Assembly: GCA_036245805.1 (NCBI GenBank)
Contig: BTRK01000002.1
Location: 18,531,067-18,595,066 of the forward strand
Reading direction: 5' to 3'
DNA length: 64,000 bases
Source of the DNA: Pristionchus mayeri
Lineage: Eukaryota; Nematoda; Chromadorea; Rhabditida; Neodiplogasteridae
Positions 36,001 through 49,242 of the stretch are shown piece after piece. The position numbers and the translations under genes are program-made. Position 1 is the stretch's first letter; the number at the start of each line of letters is the position of its first letter. Below the pieces are notes generated by a model. The model saw only the letters and a list, made by a program, of their open reading frames with translations. It was not told the DNA's origin and searched no databases.

Positions 36001-39000
36001 TGTATTCATAGGTGTGCCCGAGTCTTACAACTCCCACCCATCCCCCCCCCCTCCCCCCCTCTCGGGTCAGAGGGAGACCGTACCCTCAAGTAGCGGCAGC
36101 AAGAGACGCACAATGAATACACTTCCTACTTCATAACCTGTCCAATCTAGTGGTTCCAGGTTTTATTGCCAAGCTCTCTATGAAACTCAATCAGGTCAAG
36201 CCTGTGGATATTGCATTGAGAGTGAGGGAGGGGGGGGGGGGTGAGTCCACTCTCAACTGCACGATTAATCTCCTGACAAGAACACTCCCTTCCCAGTCCA
36301 GATTACTCTTTCTCCTCTCTCTCATTTACATAGATGCTAAATGCCGGAACATTCATTGGGTGATTTAGTGTCAGAACCAATTACTGCATCGCCTTTCCAC
36401 CAAATTCAGTGGAAGAGAAAGGGAGCGAAAGGGGGGAGAGAAAGACCAATTGACGCCTAATGAACTACCAGGTGCGAGAATTCCTATGTGATTGACAGAA
36501 GGAGAAGACGATCAAAGAGATTAGAGATGGAGAGACTGATATCACATCACTCAGTTGAGCAACACTCCCTTCTATCATTAACTCCCCACCGGGCCATCGA
36601 TACCATCGAGAACCACCTGCGTAGAAAGATGAACACAAAACATCATCTCTACTAACTCTCCCTCGTTTCTCTAACGGATGACAGAGTGTTCAGGTTGAAG
36701 ACAGACGGAACTCCTCTCGCAGGTGCTCTTCAGTCGCTCAGTGGAGGGATTAGGGGGAAGCGCCCTAATCAACTCTTCCAATCACTGGTCCTCCTAATTG
36801 GGGGAACCAATTGGCATCTCGTCGGAAGTCCTAATAAGTGTGCTAATCGTCACTAGATTACCGCTTCAAAGGCATTCGGAGGAGATCGAAGGGAGAGAAG
36901 AAGAGATGAGAGTTGTCCTCGTTCCCTCTGGCATTCACGGCACACGTCCCAGATTATTAGAGGATAAGACTCCCATCTAAACTCCCCTTTATTGTCTCCT
37001 TTTTGATCTCCCGAGCAAGTGATTATCACTGGTCTCTCTCTAGTGGAGGGGATGGGAACTGTTTAGGCAACTCTCCATTTGTAATCTCTTCCGTCCACTG
37101 AACACACAAACAGGGCAGTGACAGCCTCTGTTTAGTCGGCTCCTCCCGGAAAGCCGACCTCTGATATCGAGTCTCCCCTCTGTGTGACCATGAGAATTTC
37201 CCATGCAGAAACCCCTTCGTACTGGCCACAATAGTAAAGCCCCTCACAGGTGAGATCGAGAGAGGGTCTTCCCTCTTCCAACCAAGATCCTATTTCCAGT
37301 CCACCCTGACCCTCCGGAAATGGACAGAACTCAAATATCATCAAGCCCCCACACGCATTGTGGTCATTTCCCATCGGGTGGTGTCCCTTTCACAATTGAA
37401 ACGTTCGAGAGATAATGAGAAAGCGGAAGACTCGAGAGCATGAAATTGGCCCCTCTGAGGTGTCTGCCCATTATAGGAAGCGACAATTTCGCCGTTACCA
37501 CGGCACTCCATTCTCGAACACTTACTCGCCTGGAATTCGCTCTCAGGAAAACACACTTTCTCCTGCCTAGTCTCTAGGGGAGTGAACATCCCTTGGTAGG
37601 TCAGTCTCTCCTCCTCGATTCGGGCCGGTCTCGGTCCATAAAGCAGCTCGCATCAATCAAGTGTCTCTTGTACTGGCAAGGTGCTCCCTTCTGTGTCTTC
37701 CTCCCGATCTCCCGATATTAGTACACGTCTAACGAGATCCCATTCGACGTCGCGGGAGCGAAAGAGGAATGAACGCAAATTACAACCTTCCTCGCTTCTC
37801 TCATCCAAACATAATCCGCTTTTTCTACTGGCTTACAATTAGGCGCGAATGGCGCTCTTCCATTCCTTCCTTCCCTTTCCCATTCAGATTGACTATCACT
37901 GTAAATCAGAGTGAGTAAAGCATAGGCAGCATGCCAGAAGGAGTGCAAGGAGGAGGTCATCAGCTCATTCGGGGGTCGTAAATTCAGGAGACTTGAAGCT
38001 GTCAATCAGAGTGGATGTTGCCTACAAGACATTACACCGGGGGCTATGATGAGGGAGGGAGCCACTTGTTTCACTCCTCTGGAACCAGCAAGGAAGGGAA
38101 CAGGTGACTGCAGGGGATGAAGAAGCACTTCGCCCTTTATGAGATGGGCAAAAAGACTCTCGAGGGGAGTCCCCCAGGTGCAGCGATGTAATCTACCCAC
38201 GTTGAAAGAGAATCCGACTCGACCCTCGACTAGGATTTCAACCCGAGTGAAACAAGACTGACAACATCTGTTTCAACCTGAGGAGGAACCGTCTCAGTCT
38301 GTCCCTCTGGTAGTGAACCCCCTAAATCTGCTCCTTTGTCAGTCATCTCCCTCAATCCATCAAAATGCCAGAAATGGAGAGAACATCTGTGGAGATTTGC
38401 ATGGCAATGAGCTTATCCTGAGTCCTCGAGATATCTCGAGGGTGTGGAGTGTTTCTTAGACTAGCATCTACACCATCTCCAGACTGGGGAGAAACACAAT
38501 CCGAATCAGCTGGTTGCAATGGAGCCCCGGGGCAATAGGGGAGGGATTAGGCAAATTCGAGCTTGATCTGGGAACGAGAAGGAAGGGAGAATGGAGGATG
38601 AGATGTGACATCGGGGGTCCTTTGCCCATCTGAGTTCATGCCAGAATGGGAGATGAACTTCTCGTAGTTACGAGGCTGTTCCCTCCTTTGGCTCCCGATG
38701 CACTCATTTATGCACTCTTCGATGTGTGTGCGGTTCCTTTGAATGGATAGGTGACTCGAGAGAGGGGACTCATTGTGGGAAAGAGTCGGAATGGGAGAGA
38801 AGTGTTGCGCAATCAAGAAAGTGGCCAGGAGAAGAGAGGGAGCGTCAGCATTCACACTGTATCCCATTGCATGAACAGTCAGAGGGAGGGGCACTTGCTT
38901 CCATTCCTTCTTTCTCTCCACGATCTGCACCGATCTCTTCATCAATGGACTCAAAGTGATGACTTCGAGGGGGAATAATAGGGATGAATACTGAGATGCG

Positions 39001-39635
39001 CCCGATACAATGGACAGGAAATCGGTCTCTCAGATGGGAAATGAGCATCGTTAGGAGTGGCGAGGACAGATTGACTCTACTCCTCATCTTGTTAGCCACT
39101 CCCTGTGACTCTAGTGCAGAGAGAGGGCGACAGATTCCCACAGGTGGCAGAGTGTGTACACGACCAGGGTATCTATCAATGACAAGAGACAAGAGGGGAA
39201 GCCGCCAGAGGGGAGAGCAAGGTGCGGCAAGGGAGGAGACATTGTGTGTCCAGTGATAGGAGAGAGAACACGGGTAGATGAAGGAAAGGAGAGCATCAGG
39301 GAGGAATCGGTCAAGTGGCAGACTCAAACAGTACGGAGGACTGCCAGGGATTACGGAAGCAGAGAGAGACCGCCAAAGGTAGATGAAGAGTGGATGAGAG
39401 GAAGAAGAGACTATTAGAGGACATCGAGAAGGGCATGAGAGAGGGCAGAAGAGCATTGAGGTGAACGGGGATACGTGATACTGTAGGCATGCGCAGTTCT
39501 TGCTAGGCGCGCAGAGAGTCTGAAGGGCGAGAACATGCAAACTCACTGAGGGTTGGTGGAATTCCAGTAGATGTCCGGTAACCTCTTCGCATCAGAAACG
39601 ACGAAGAGAAGGAGGGAGATAAGCAGTGGTCGCAT
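33025..39635 (-). CDS. Ephrin, GPI-anchored ligand of Eph receptors (302 aa, 9 exons)
   Basis: Cell-surface guidance ligand. Minus-strand exons: 39635-39547, 34299-34215, 34135-34043, 33993-33921, 33839-33741, 33676-33459, 33400-33338, 33285-33195, 33122-33025. They sum to 909 nt with consistent phases. Exon 1 gives a signal peptide (MRPLLISLLLFVVSDA) and DIYWNSTNP, the ephrin start. Then VDDLVDIHCPF, CRLGDQPKEVGRC, IAFRSFQPNPF, TYYFISTSSGSPDG and ANREGGLC, which together define the receptor-binding domain. A stalk with His and Thr runs (HRKHSHHGHH, STTTTTEKS) follows. The C-terminus is a Ser cluster then STIILLLLVAVLRR, a GPI-anchor signal. Exon 1 joins exon 2 over a 5.25 kb intron with a standard GTGAGT donor. 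Distance is the main doubt, but phase and homology both fit. Confidence 0.87.
34300..39546 (-). other. 5.2 kb first intron of the ephrin gene
   Basis: Very long compared with other introns here. No gene, RNA or intact transposon that I can support. Contains many GAGA/CTCC-rich stretches and homopolymer runs (C at about 36044-36057, G at about 36229-36240), plus a pair of inverted AGGCCTGGT copies (35789, 35946). The size and position are typical of introns carrying developmental enhancers, which is inference. Confidence 0.5.
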
Positions 39636-42600
39636 CGTCTGAGATGAATTGAGTAGAGGAAGAGAGAAGAGTTATCGATGAAGATAAACAACAAGGAATG
39701 AAAGGAGTGACAAATCACGACGAACACAATTATTGATGTGATCAGCAAGACTCGCAAAAAGAGAGGAAGGGATAGGCAGAGGAGGGAGTAGAGGGGGTAC
39801 TCTACCCACCCCCTGATTCCGCCCCCTCCTGCATCACCCTTCTGATGAGAGAGAAGGAGAACACTAGAAAGAGGGCGGAGCTTAACTGCGACAATAGAGG
39901 AAATGGGATCATTTTATGGAACGGCGGTGTGAAATGTGAGAGGAGTGAGTGAACTCGTAATCGACAGAGGTTTCAATGGATATCCCCTTGAGAGGAAGGA
40001 GGGATCAGAGGGACGGAAGGGGAAGGGCAGAGGAAATGAAGAGAGGACAGGTCAGAGGGGAGGAAACGAACTGTCGAGAGAGAAATGAAACTGTCAATGG
40101 AGGAAGATGAACTCACCTGTCTCTGTTGATGATACCCCAATGGATAAACAGTCGAGTGATATGCCCTCCACTCACGGGGATCAACTATGCGCAGATTACT
40201 GTAATCTGAGAGCGCCCCCCCCCCTCGGTACCTGTGTTGTCAATCACAAGCACAGTGTAATGAATAGCCACGGATTAGGGGCTCAATAGCATTATGCATC
40301 GTATTTTGGCTGATCCGATTAGGGAAGGCGTTGAATGAGAGAGATTCGCGCATGAATCATCCCTCCACTGTTCAGTGTTGCGCACCCCAGGAGATCACAA
40401 AAGAAGTTTCCGACGATTTGTCAAGGGAGGAAAAGACCACTGGGAACTGAGGACAGGGTCCTGATCAGAACAAAGATGGGAGATCGGATGAGGTAACTGA
40501 GATTGTTTGCTGATCTATCATTCCTCAGAAAAGCATCAATGGAAAGAATCATTCCCATGCTATCATTCCATAGTGTTGTCCTCACAGCATGGCTCTAATT
40601 GAGCATCTCACTCATGATTCTCCTTGTATTCATTCCCTTCGCACCTTTTCATGCTCTCTGAATACCTGCCACCTCTCTAATCCTTCATTGCTCCTCACTC
40701 TTCCAATCCGCGAGAGTGAGATCACGAGATGTGACCGTTTTCCAGAAAAAAAGAGCCCTAAATTGGCAGGTCGGCCACTCATTTTTCTCGTGGTCTAATT
40801 CGCAGTTTCCCTCTGGCAGGTTTTGAATCCCTCTGGCACTTCTTCCCATGGAAGTGTTAGCAGGTGAATGAGATCTAGGGAAGGAGTAACCTCCCCACAG
40901 GATGTTCAGTGGTTCATGAGGGGAGAAGGGAGACCCGCAGGGAAACCACCATCACAGGTGCTAAAACGACTGAAGGAGAAGTGATCATTGTGATCACTCC
41001 AGGGACTGGTAACTGGATCTCCCCTGCCAATCGGGTAAGGGATACCCACTCATCTGATCAGTTTGTGTGAGTAATTAGAGCAGCAGATAAGTGGGGGAAG
41101 GCGTTGTTTAGACTATTAGGAGTGCAACAAGTGGAGAGGAGAGGGAACGGCAAACTGAGGGGAGAACACGGGTACAGAACAGGGAGACTCAGAAGATGAC
41201 CAGGCTAATTAGAGGTAGTTTTTTGAAAGATTTGAATGGTGAATGCAAACTATTAGATGGGAATAATTTATAACGAGATGGCATGAGGAAATTACCAAAG
41301 ACCGATTACGGATGACGCAAATAAATGTTCCACTTCTAATTGGCAATCCATATTTATTACCAGTTGCGAGTCTCCGTTACTAATTATCGAGGTTGAGGAA
41401 TGGCACGAGGAGAGAGATGGAGAGTTCAATGGGGGGAAGGTCAGATTGAACTGCAGAGGGAATTGAGTCGAAATCTGACGGCAGGTGCTGGTTCTATTAG
41501 AGAAGAAGCAACCAAATGGGAAGAGAAGTGGATGGGATGGAGAAGAAATGGGATGAAGAAGGAAGAAAAGAAGATTCTGAGACCAAGTTAGAAGAGGAAA
41601 TGAAGCGAAGAGCAGAAAAGGGCTGATGATCAAGTGAATAATAATATCTTGGTGAGATGTACTGGGGGAGGCCTCATTATGGCGAAGTGTCATTATTCAA
41701 TGTCGGACTGAAAATAAGAGAGGAGAAGGAGAGAGAGGAATGAATTCATTTCCTCTGCTGAGATACTGCTCTTTCTAGATTCCTTTATCTCTCATGCGTA
41801 CTTTTTCCTAACTTCTTTCGCTAGAAGCCTCGTACTATTGTGAGTAAGATGTTGATACAGAGAAATGTACAACAATCGAGAGCAACAGTCTGAATAGGAG
41901 GAGGAGGGAAGAAGGAGAGATAAAGGAGGAGGAATGGAGCATCGTATCGTTTGCTCTCTCAGATGGGCATACAAATTGGTATAAAATGTGTAGTGGGTGA
42001 GAGAGAAGAACGAAAGACACTCGAATGGATGGAAGGATCATCCCAGAACGGAGATATCCATAATCAAGTGGATTTTTGAGACTGTACAACGGATTATGCC
42101 TACGATTGGGGTACGGTTTCAATTGGAGTGAAGAGGGGGAAGGGGGCACGATCATGATAAGCCGAAAGACGACCATAATCGTCCTCTTCCTCCTAATGGA
42201 GTGACCATTTTATGAGCCCCGAGTCTGTTTGTACTATGAATACTCTGTAGAGAAAGACCAAAACCATCTGCCGACGAAATTGAGGATGGAACCAATTGAG
42301 TTCAAGAGGAACAGAAGAAATAGGAGTAGCGCGGGTGGGGGGGGGGGGAGGGGGGGGGGGGAGAGTGGCTTCGTCTGCAGATCGTTATAGTGTGGATTCA
42401 GCAGTAAATTCGCATGGCTACAAATGTGTTCCTCCTTCCATCGTAGTCATGGAGATTACAGAAGGAAGAAGATCTCAGCAGTATTGTAGTGGGACGATAC
42501 GACACATTTATCTCAAGAGAATCATCTACGAATGTCACGCTAACATGCGGAACTACTGCGCATTCTCGCCTGAAAAGAGAGGAGCCTAAGCGAATCAGAC

Positions 42601-44079
42601 TGCCTAATGGGCAAAGTACATTGCTAGTTTACCTCCACCATTGGAAAACAGCTGAGAAAGCGGAGGGAAACGTGCAAGAACAGACTATGGAAGAGTGATT
42701 GAGAGGAAGAGCTAATGGAATGGAAGGAGAGCAATCAGTTATGCAAGGAACCGCACAGATAATGGGTTTACTATCAGTGATCAGGGAAGGAAGCAATAAA
42801 TCAATCGACAGCCACCTCTTCTTATCAGAACGGTCTCGATGAGTGATGAGTACTGCCAGCCGTTCCCCTCCCTCTCCCCCCCCCCCCCTCCCCCCTCCTC
42901 TCCTCCTTTCTCATCACTCTTCTTCTCTCTCTACAACCTAATCCACGATGCTAACAATGATAAGCGGGAGGAAAAATTACAGGAGAACTTGGGAGAAATG
43001 ATAGCAAGCGAGAAGACGAAGGATATTTGTAGAAATGCTCTCGAAGAAGGAATGTTCTCAACTTTCTTTCGGAGCAGCATTCTTTCTAGTGTGAATTAGC
43101 TCAGTTCAGCTTGATTAGTTCACTGGATAATGAGGCACCCGGATTCTTCTCTAGGTGTTCTGTTCCTTGTCTGGCCTCTTCACTCCTTTCTAGGCCATCT
43201 TTCCCACATTTCAAACAGCTTGCGCGGGTATCCCAAAGGAGGTCATGATCAGTTTCAGTCGTTTGCGGTCATTTCTCAATGGTCGTCGAACCATAAGAAG
43301 AATGACTCGTGTTGTAGTCGGAAGTGGATCGTTAGCCAAAGGAGGAAAGAGGTGGAGGAAGGAGGCTAAAGGCCCATTGAATCACCCATCCCTCCCCTCC
43401 TTGGAAAGGTCATCATTCAATGGGACGAGTATCACCCATTCAATGCTTTGACTGTGGGAGGCGATCAAAAGCGATGACAAATTCCTTGGCTGAAAAACAA
43501 CCCGGAAAAGAGTGTAGGAACTCGACGAGAGTACTCTCTCGGACTGGGAAGAAGTGATTGATTGTGAGGGATGCTCATGATGGTCCACTCCCTCTTTCTC
43601 TTCGTTTCTCTCTCGTCGATACGCAGATGATGGGACCTATGGTCCGCTTCCGATTCGAACGACCTGAGCTGATGAAGAGGGGAAAATATGTGCCTTTCGT
43701 TGAGTTCATCGGAACCGTGATTCCATCAATCAGTGTACTCACATCAGTCAACATATAACATGTTGCAGATCATAAAAAAATAAAATGGTGCTGCCTTCTG
43801 TACTCAAGCTAGACATATTATAAAATGCACAACAGTTGAAAACGTTTCAGGACAAAACACTTGATCGAAGCGTAGTAAAAGGTTTGTGCAAAGACAGCCC
43901 CCTCTATTAGCTGGATTTATAGAACACTACGCAATTTGACTATTTTTAAAATAACCATACGAATTTCACACTAGTTAAATCGGTTGATAATGCAAGTAGT
44001 ATTAAATACGTGGATTTCATCAAAACAACTGTGAAATGGACAATTCATTTTACCAAAGCAACAATTTGTTTAAAAGTAG
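39636..44079. other. Intergenic region upstream of ephrin
   Basis: About 4.4 kb with no gene I can support. G-runs at about 42338-42361 and a C-run at about 42880-42892. An ORF of 66 codons at 43558-43758 has no recognisable domain. Probably holds the ephrin promoter and the 3' flank of the zinc-finger gene. Confidence 0.5.
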
Positions 44080-46321
44080 CTACAAATCAGATTCAATTTT
44101 CACATCGGGACTAGGGGAACCTTGTGTAGCTTCATCTACGAGATCATCTTCCATTCCTCCATTGTTCATCTCTGCTTCTCCCTTGTTGAACATTGTGAGA
44201 GTTCCAGTACACTGCAAAGATAGAATATATGCCATTTATATTTCTTTCTGTTATGCAAAAAATATGTACATTCACCGCATATAGAATAATGAAAGAAAAC
44301 CTTGGAACTCTGCAACTCACCTCGTTTTTATTGTGCTTGAAAAGCGAAAAGAAGGCGTTGAATTTTTTGCCACATTCGCATAGAAGACCAATTCCCAACT
44401 GAAATTCACTGTATTCTAACAAATTATGGCTATCCATTTGAAAGATAATTTAGAAATATAAAATACATAAACAATATTGCTATTTACTTCGTTCATAGTG
44501 ACTCCGTCGTGAATTCGTCTGAGATGAGATTGGAGTGCCGTTGCCTTCGATGAAATGTGCTGAAGAAGGAGATGAGAAAGGGGTGGATCAACTGAGTACC
44601 TGGCAGAGGGGACACACGAGCATCGTTCGATCGAGAATCGCCTGCTGGAATTGGAGCAGTTTTCGAGATATTTTTAAACGACAGAATTCATGGAGTCTTA
44701 TCTACAGCGCCGCTAATATAGTGATGAAATTATGTTTTGAGCATCACAATTGTACCAAATGATTGTTACAAGTGCAAACATTGTACTATTCGTAGCGGAG
44801 TTATTAATTCAGTACGATAGACCCTCTTCCCTTTCACCTTCTCCTCTTCCGCTCTCCTCTTAATTCCCCTCAATGTCTCCTGCAGAGAGTAGAGACGTTC
44901 TCGTTCTCGTTCGGGGAAGGGAGATAAAGAAGAGGAGGAAGGACCCTCCATGGGACCAACTTCGTTCTGAAAAAAATATAAATTGAAAGTATTGAAGGCT
45001 TGTCAATGTGGAATTCGGACCAGAGAGAAGGACTCCGTAGGGTTGAAGACGTCATCAGAAGGAGATTCCGATTTGATCTCCCGATCACATGCCTTCAAGA
45101 AAAGGTGACTATAGGCGTGGATGAACACTCAACTCACCATGGGACCACTTGTGAACAGTTTGAGTTCAGCCTCTTGCCCACAATTTGCAACGGGAAGATT
45201 ACGGATAAATTTGTTAGTGAGTGATTTCACGGGTTCCTGTACAATGTAGGAATTTCGCAATCGAAGTAGACAGACCACTCTGGTTTCTCCCAACCAGTGG
45301 TTAACCAGTGCCCTGACCGTGGGGAGTTGCCCACCTACTGGTTGAGGGACTGGTTAACCACTGGTTGGGAGAAACCAGAGCAGACTCACTTTTTTCTGAG
45401 CAACGGGTTTCCGAGTGACGAATGGTCGACTACTGATCACATTGGGCTCCTTCTGCGCGAGAGAACTATTTTTCGTGATAATGATAACTCTTTTACCTCT
45501 TTGGGTGGGATGAGATCGAGTGGTTGGCCTCCATTTCCCTCCACCATCGACTGAATTGTGATGTGGATGGAATCGGCAAGGGAATAGATCATCTGACGAA
45601 GGGCTGTGTTTCTGGAATGAGAGTCAGGTGTGAAAGAAGTTGAAAATGTGAATTAAATGAACTGCATGTACATCAGATGCAGTAGCCATAGAAGTAAGTT
45701 ACAACCTCTGAGCGTCGTATTTCATTGCAATGTTCCTGTCGCTGTCGAGAGTCAAAAGAGCACATTGGAGATTCTGAAAGTATCTCAAGTTGAGCACATT
45801 ACAGAATAGATTTTTAAAATTTATTTTCTTCTTTTACATATAATAATATATTTTGAAGTGTTTTGTATAGGGTTAATATTTATTTACTCTAAGCTCATAT
45901 TCAATAACATTGCACGCCTGATTCCGGAAAGTAGGTTGTGGATGAGAACAAGAGTAAAGTGTGCGCCCTCGAGAAAGATGTCTCCCTTTAAACTAGGCGC
46001 CCTCTTCTCGAATTATGTTAATTGAAGCAAAATTATTATTTTTTATTAATATATTGCACAAGGATTAGTGTTTCATCTAAACACACTGTACATCAATCAT
46101 TCTCTTTTGGAATTGAACCTGTGAGGAGAGTCCCTCCTTGAGGGCGCACTTCAGTACTTCCAATGAACGAATGGTGAGATTCTCCAGCCGATCGCCAGTC
46201 AATCCACCTGTTCCATGAATCTGCAGTTATTTCATCAGTAACTTATATTTGTAAGTAGATGGTCAACCTTCATTCGCCATTCGTCGATGCGAGCAGTAGG
46301 AGATCCAACGGACAAACTCAT
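44080..46321 (-). CDS. Zinc-finger protein with one C2H2 and one C2HC finger (304 aa, 11 exons)
   Basis: Minus-strand exons: 46321-46268, 46220-46119, 45773-45706, 45611-45497, 45170-45138, 45092-45021, 44966-44823, 44644-44600, 44559-44488, 44398-44321, 44211-44080. They total 915 nt, in frame, ending TAG. The N-terminal half (starting MSLSVGSPTARIDEWRMK) is helical-looking with no known domain. A basic/acidic coiled stretch (ERERERLYSLQETLRGIKRR) leads to a classical C2H2 finger, CPLCQ..H(L)RRIH, spanning two exons. A second, C-X-C...H-X4-C, finger follows: CECGKKFNAFFSLFKHNKNEC. The tail is acidic. Likely a nuclear nucleic-acid-binding protein; exact role unknown. A 103-bp hairpin MITE sits in the intron between exons 4 and 5. 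Confidence 0.78.
45278..45380. repeat. 103-bp hairpin MITE with perfect 32-bp arms
   Basis: A 32-base arm starting ctctggtttctcccaaccag at 45278-45309 is repeated exactly in inverse orientation at 45349-45380, with a 39-base loop. It lies in an intron of the zinc-finger gene. No ORF. Confidence 0.85.
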
Positions 46322-47040
46322 TCCTAAATGAGAAATACTATGAAAATAGCTTTAAAAAGTGGCGAAACGGGGTTTGATAGAAGGAAGGGGAGATATAGGG
46401 AGAGGAAGGGGAGAGAGAGTGAGAAAGGGGCAATGCGTCAGCAATGAGAGAGAGAAAGAAGGAGAGGGCAGGGAAGAGATGCAGAGAGGGCAGAGTCAAC
46501 TGACCCTTCACCCCCCCCCCTTCCATTCGTGACCTCGACGGAGGGAGGACCACTCCCCCAATCAGAAAGAGACATGCCACTAGGTCTATGTCTGGAAGAG
46601 TCACTGCTAAGTACTACCCATCATCTTGTATTGAGAAGCATTGTAAACGAGAGGATTCAGGAGGTTTAAAGAGGGTATCAACAACATTGATCTTCAATTG
46701 GAATCGATCGAGGATGCCGAATTAGAACAAGGAAGAAGTTATTCGGCTGAGGGCTCCACGAAAATTGAAGCATCTGAAATATTTTATGTACCTTATTTTC
46801 AAGTCTGAAATATTTTTTTCTTTGCTGCAAGAATTTTCTTTGAAACAGTGTGCATAACAAGTTCGTTTCTCGTGTTATCACGTAGATAACAATTTCAATA
46901 AACTCGAATCAAATTAGCATTCATTTCTCCACATAGACGTGCCCTTCTCCATTCATTCCCCCCTCGTTCCTTCTCTCCAATTGGTCTCTTCACTCTCCTC
47001 CCTTCTACTAACCCCTCCTCTACTGACTCATTCCCCCAAC
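46322..47040. other. Divergent spacer between the zinc-finger gene and the next plus-strand gene
   Basis: About 720 bp, presumably both promoters. One short C-run (about 46510-46519). No gene seen. Confidence 0.5.
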
Positions 47041-49242
47041 ATGGGCTCTTTCTCCAGCAAGCCCCTCCCCTCCAGAGGCTACAATCGGGTATGATCTTTG
47101 ATCTTTGATCTCCTTGATGACGTCATCGTTGAAGGATTCGATAGTCCTCTGTGATGGACTAACTAGACTACAGAATGCAAAATACGCAGTGACTGGAGAC
47201 GGAAGATTCGTCTTCGTCCTCGGGGGTTTGCACGTAAGCAATTCACTCTGCTTCATCTTGCAGTGATCTACCAATCGATATTCTATCTGTTCAGATCTCA
47301 TCCGTTGCTTCTGAGGATGACAACCCGGAGAGTGCCTTCTCCATTCAACTGGACATTATCGATCTGTTCCTCTCCAAGTACGGTATTCTCGGGCATCGAT
47401 CGCAATGATGATACAGTACCTTCTCTCTCAGGAGAACACGAATCAGTAACATCGGTGACTTCTACAATCTCGGCCATCCCACTGGATTCTACGCTCTCAA
47501 TGAGCGAACAGTCGTTGTTGTTGATTACGACCCGGTATTGCGTCATCATCAGACAATTATCGATCGAGTTCCCGCTTAAGGTTGACAGTACACTACGGCA
47601 ACGATTGATAATTGTTGATATGGTCAAGGAAACGGTAGGATTGCATCATGGATAGGCAATCAATGATCTTCGCAGGCCGAATGTCCCTTCTATCGAGGGT
47701 ACGGTATTGCGATGGATTCATTTTTCCACGCCAAGACTTCCACTGGAGAAGTGAGACAATCAACCGTTAATCTATTTTATCCAATTGATTGAGGAATTCG
47801 CAGTTACCGTAATCCCGTCGTTGCTTGGATCAGCCCAGTCTGGTATCGATCACTACAGTGAATGAGGAGAGAAATCTTTCTTTAAGGCGTAGTCTACCCC
47901 ATGAATCCACTCTCGAAGAGTACCCACGAGGATATCACCTTACTAATCGATCAGGTCAATACAGAAAACAGTACTCAAAGCTCGTGAATTGTTATCGAAC
48001 AAGATCGTTCAATATTCCGTTCCGAATATCATGAATTCCAATAATGATATTCGATAGGCGAACTCTTACGTCCGTCAATTCTACGAAGCTGGAGAGGCGA
48101 AAGTTGCCACCTTCTATCCTCCCTTCTTCATCACCAGTACGGTAAGTACGGTACAATCAAATCGATTACTGACTTTTTCGTTGAAGGTGATCGGTTTCTT
48201 CGTGGATCCAAGTTGCGTGGACGATATGATCGATCCGATGAGAGTCGTCGTAGTGGACATCACGTCAGTCTGAATACTGTAGATGGAGATCAAAGATCAA
48301 TGGCAGATCCGGGGCGATGTACATGCAAGAGGCGAAGTCATCTTCGTCCTCCTTCCCTATCTCCACACAAAACACACGACCATCGTACGCCAAATGGAAT
48401 CAGGCAACGAACAGAGAGGTACTGTAGCGGAGAATACTGTAATGGAATGGACAGGTTTCCCTCGTCTCTCGCTTTCGTCGAACTGGAAGGTGCTGGCAAG
48501 TGGGAGTTGCCTGGCTCATTCTCGGTCTCTTCCAGGTTTGATCTTTGATATCTCGTCTCTGAATTCCTTCCTCTTTCAGTACACTGTATACGCTGCAGTC
48601 TTCTTATGGTCGTGGAACTGGCGACGGTGCGAAGAATCAACTCTAACTTGTTCTGATCGTTGATCTTTGCAGACTGGGTGGTTTCTGCCTGCAAGCAAGC
48701 ATGAAGATGCTGCTCATTCGACAGCATCTACTGGAACCCCGATCGGAGAAGTTCACTGGGTAACACTCCCATGAGAACAATGATGGAGGGGGCGTTGCAG
48801 ATTCGGTACTCTGAACACGCGGACTCTGGAATGGAATGAGATAAAGGTTCCCTCCCTTCTCCCCCTTCGGAATGATCTCTCCCATGGCAGGCCACAGTGT
48901 GGAATGAGGACGAGACGAATCTCATCCCTCTTCGAGATGGCCAATTCGTCGTCGCTTCTGTGGTAGATGACGTCATCCATTCATCGACCATTCCCCTCTT
49001 CAGACGGACAAGGTGGAATCGAATCGAGTGATTGGCGTCGAGGCTCTCGCTCATTCGAAAATGGAGCGATTCAGGCTGATTGGAAACCCGAGGAGGTAAT
49101 TAATCAGTTATCGATTGATGAGATCCGATGGATTGTCTTCAGAATGACGTCACTCGCTCGTCTCTCCTCGATCGCCCTACAGAAGAACGATCGAGTGCCA
49201 GCCATCCTTCTGGAGCAGATTGCTGCAAGAATGATGGTGTGA
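47041..49242 (+). CDS. Unrecognised multi-exon protein with possible N-myristoylation
   Basis: Clear exons: 47041-47088 (MGSFSSKPLPSRGYNR), 47174-47233, 47295-47377, 47432-47534, 47676-47698, from 47804, 48058-48141, 48187-48263, and further coding-like stretches to about 49242 (for example around 48320-48400, 48590-48660, 48675-48760, 48890-49010 and 49140-49242) whose joins I could not fix. The reading frame is carried by short hydrophobic strands alternating with polar loops (GRFVFVLGGLH, TVVVVDYDP, RVVVVDIT, GEVIFVLLPYLHT, GQFVVASVVDDV), which could be repeated beta units. MGSFSS at the start fits a myristoylation signal. No family recognised; the 3' end and total length are uncertain. 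Confidence 0.55.

Noticed and set aside
42338..42361. Long G-runs considered as a G-quadruplex regulatory site
   Set aside because: Several similar C/G homopolymer runs occur through the window (36.0, 42.9, 46.5 and 63.2 kb), so they look like slippage-prone simple repeats without specific context.
43558..43758. 66-codon plus-strand ORF
   Set aside because: No recognisable domain or splice partners; ORFs this long are expected by chance in the 4 kb gap.
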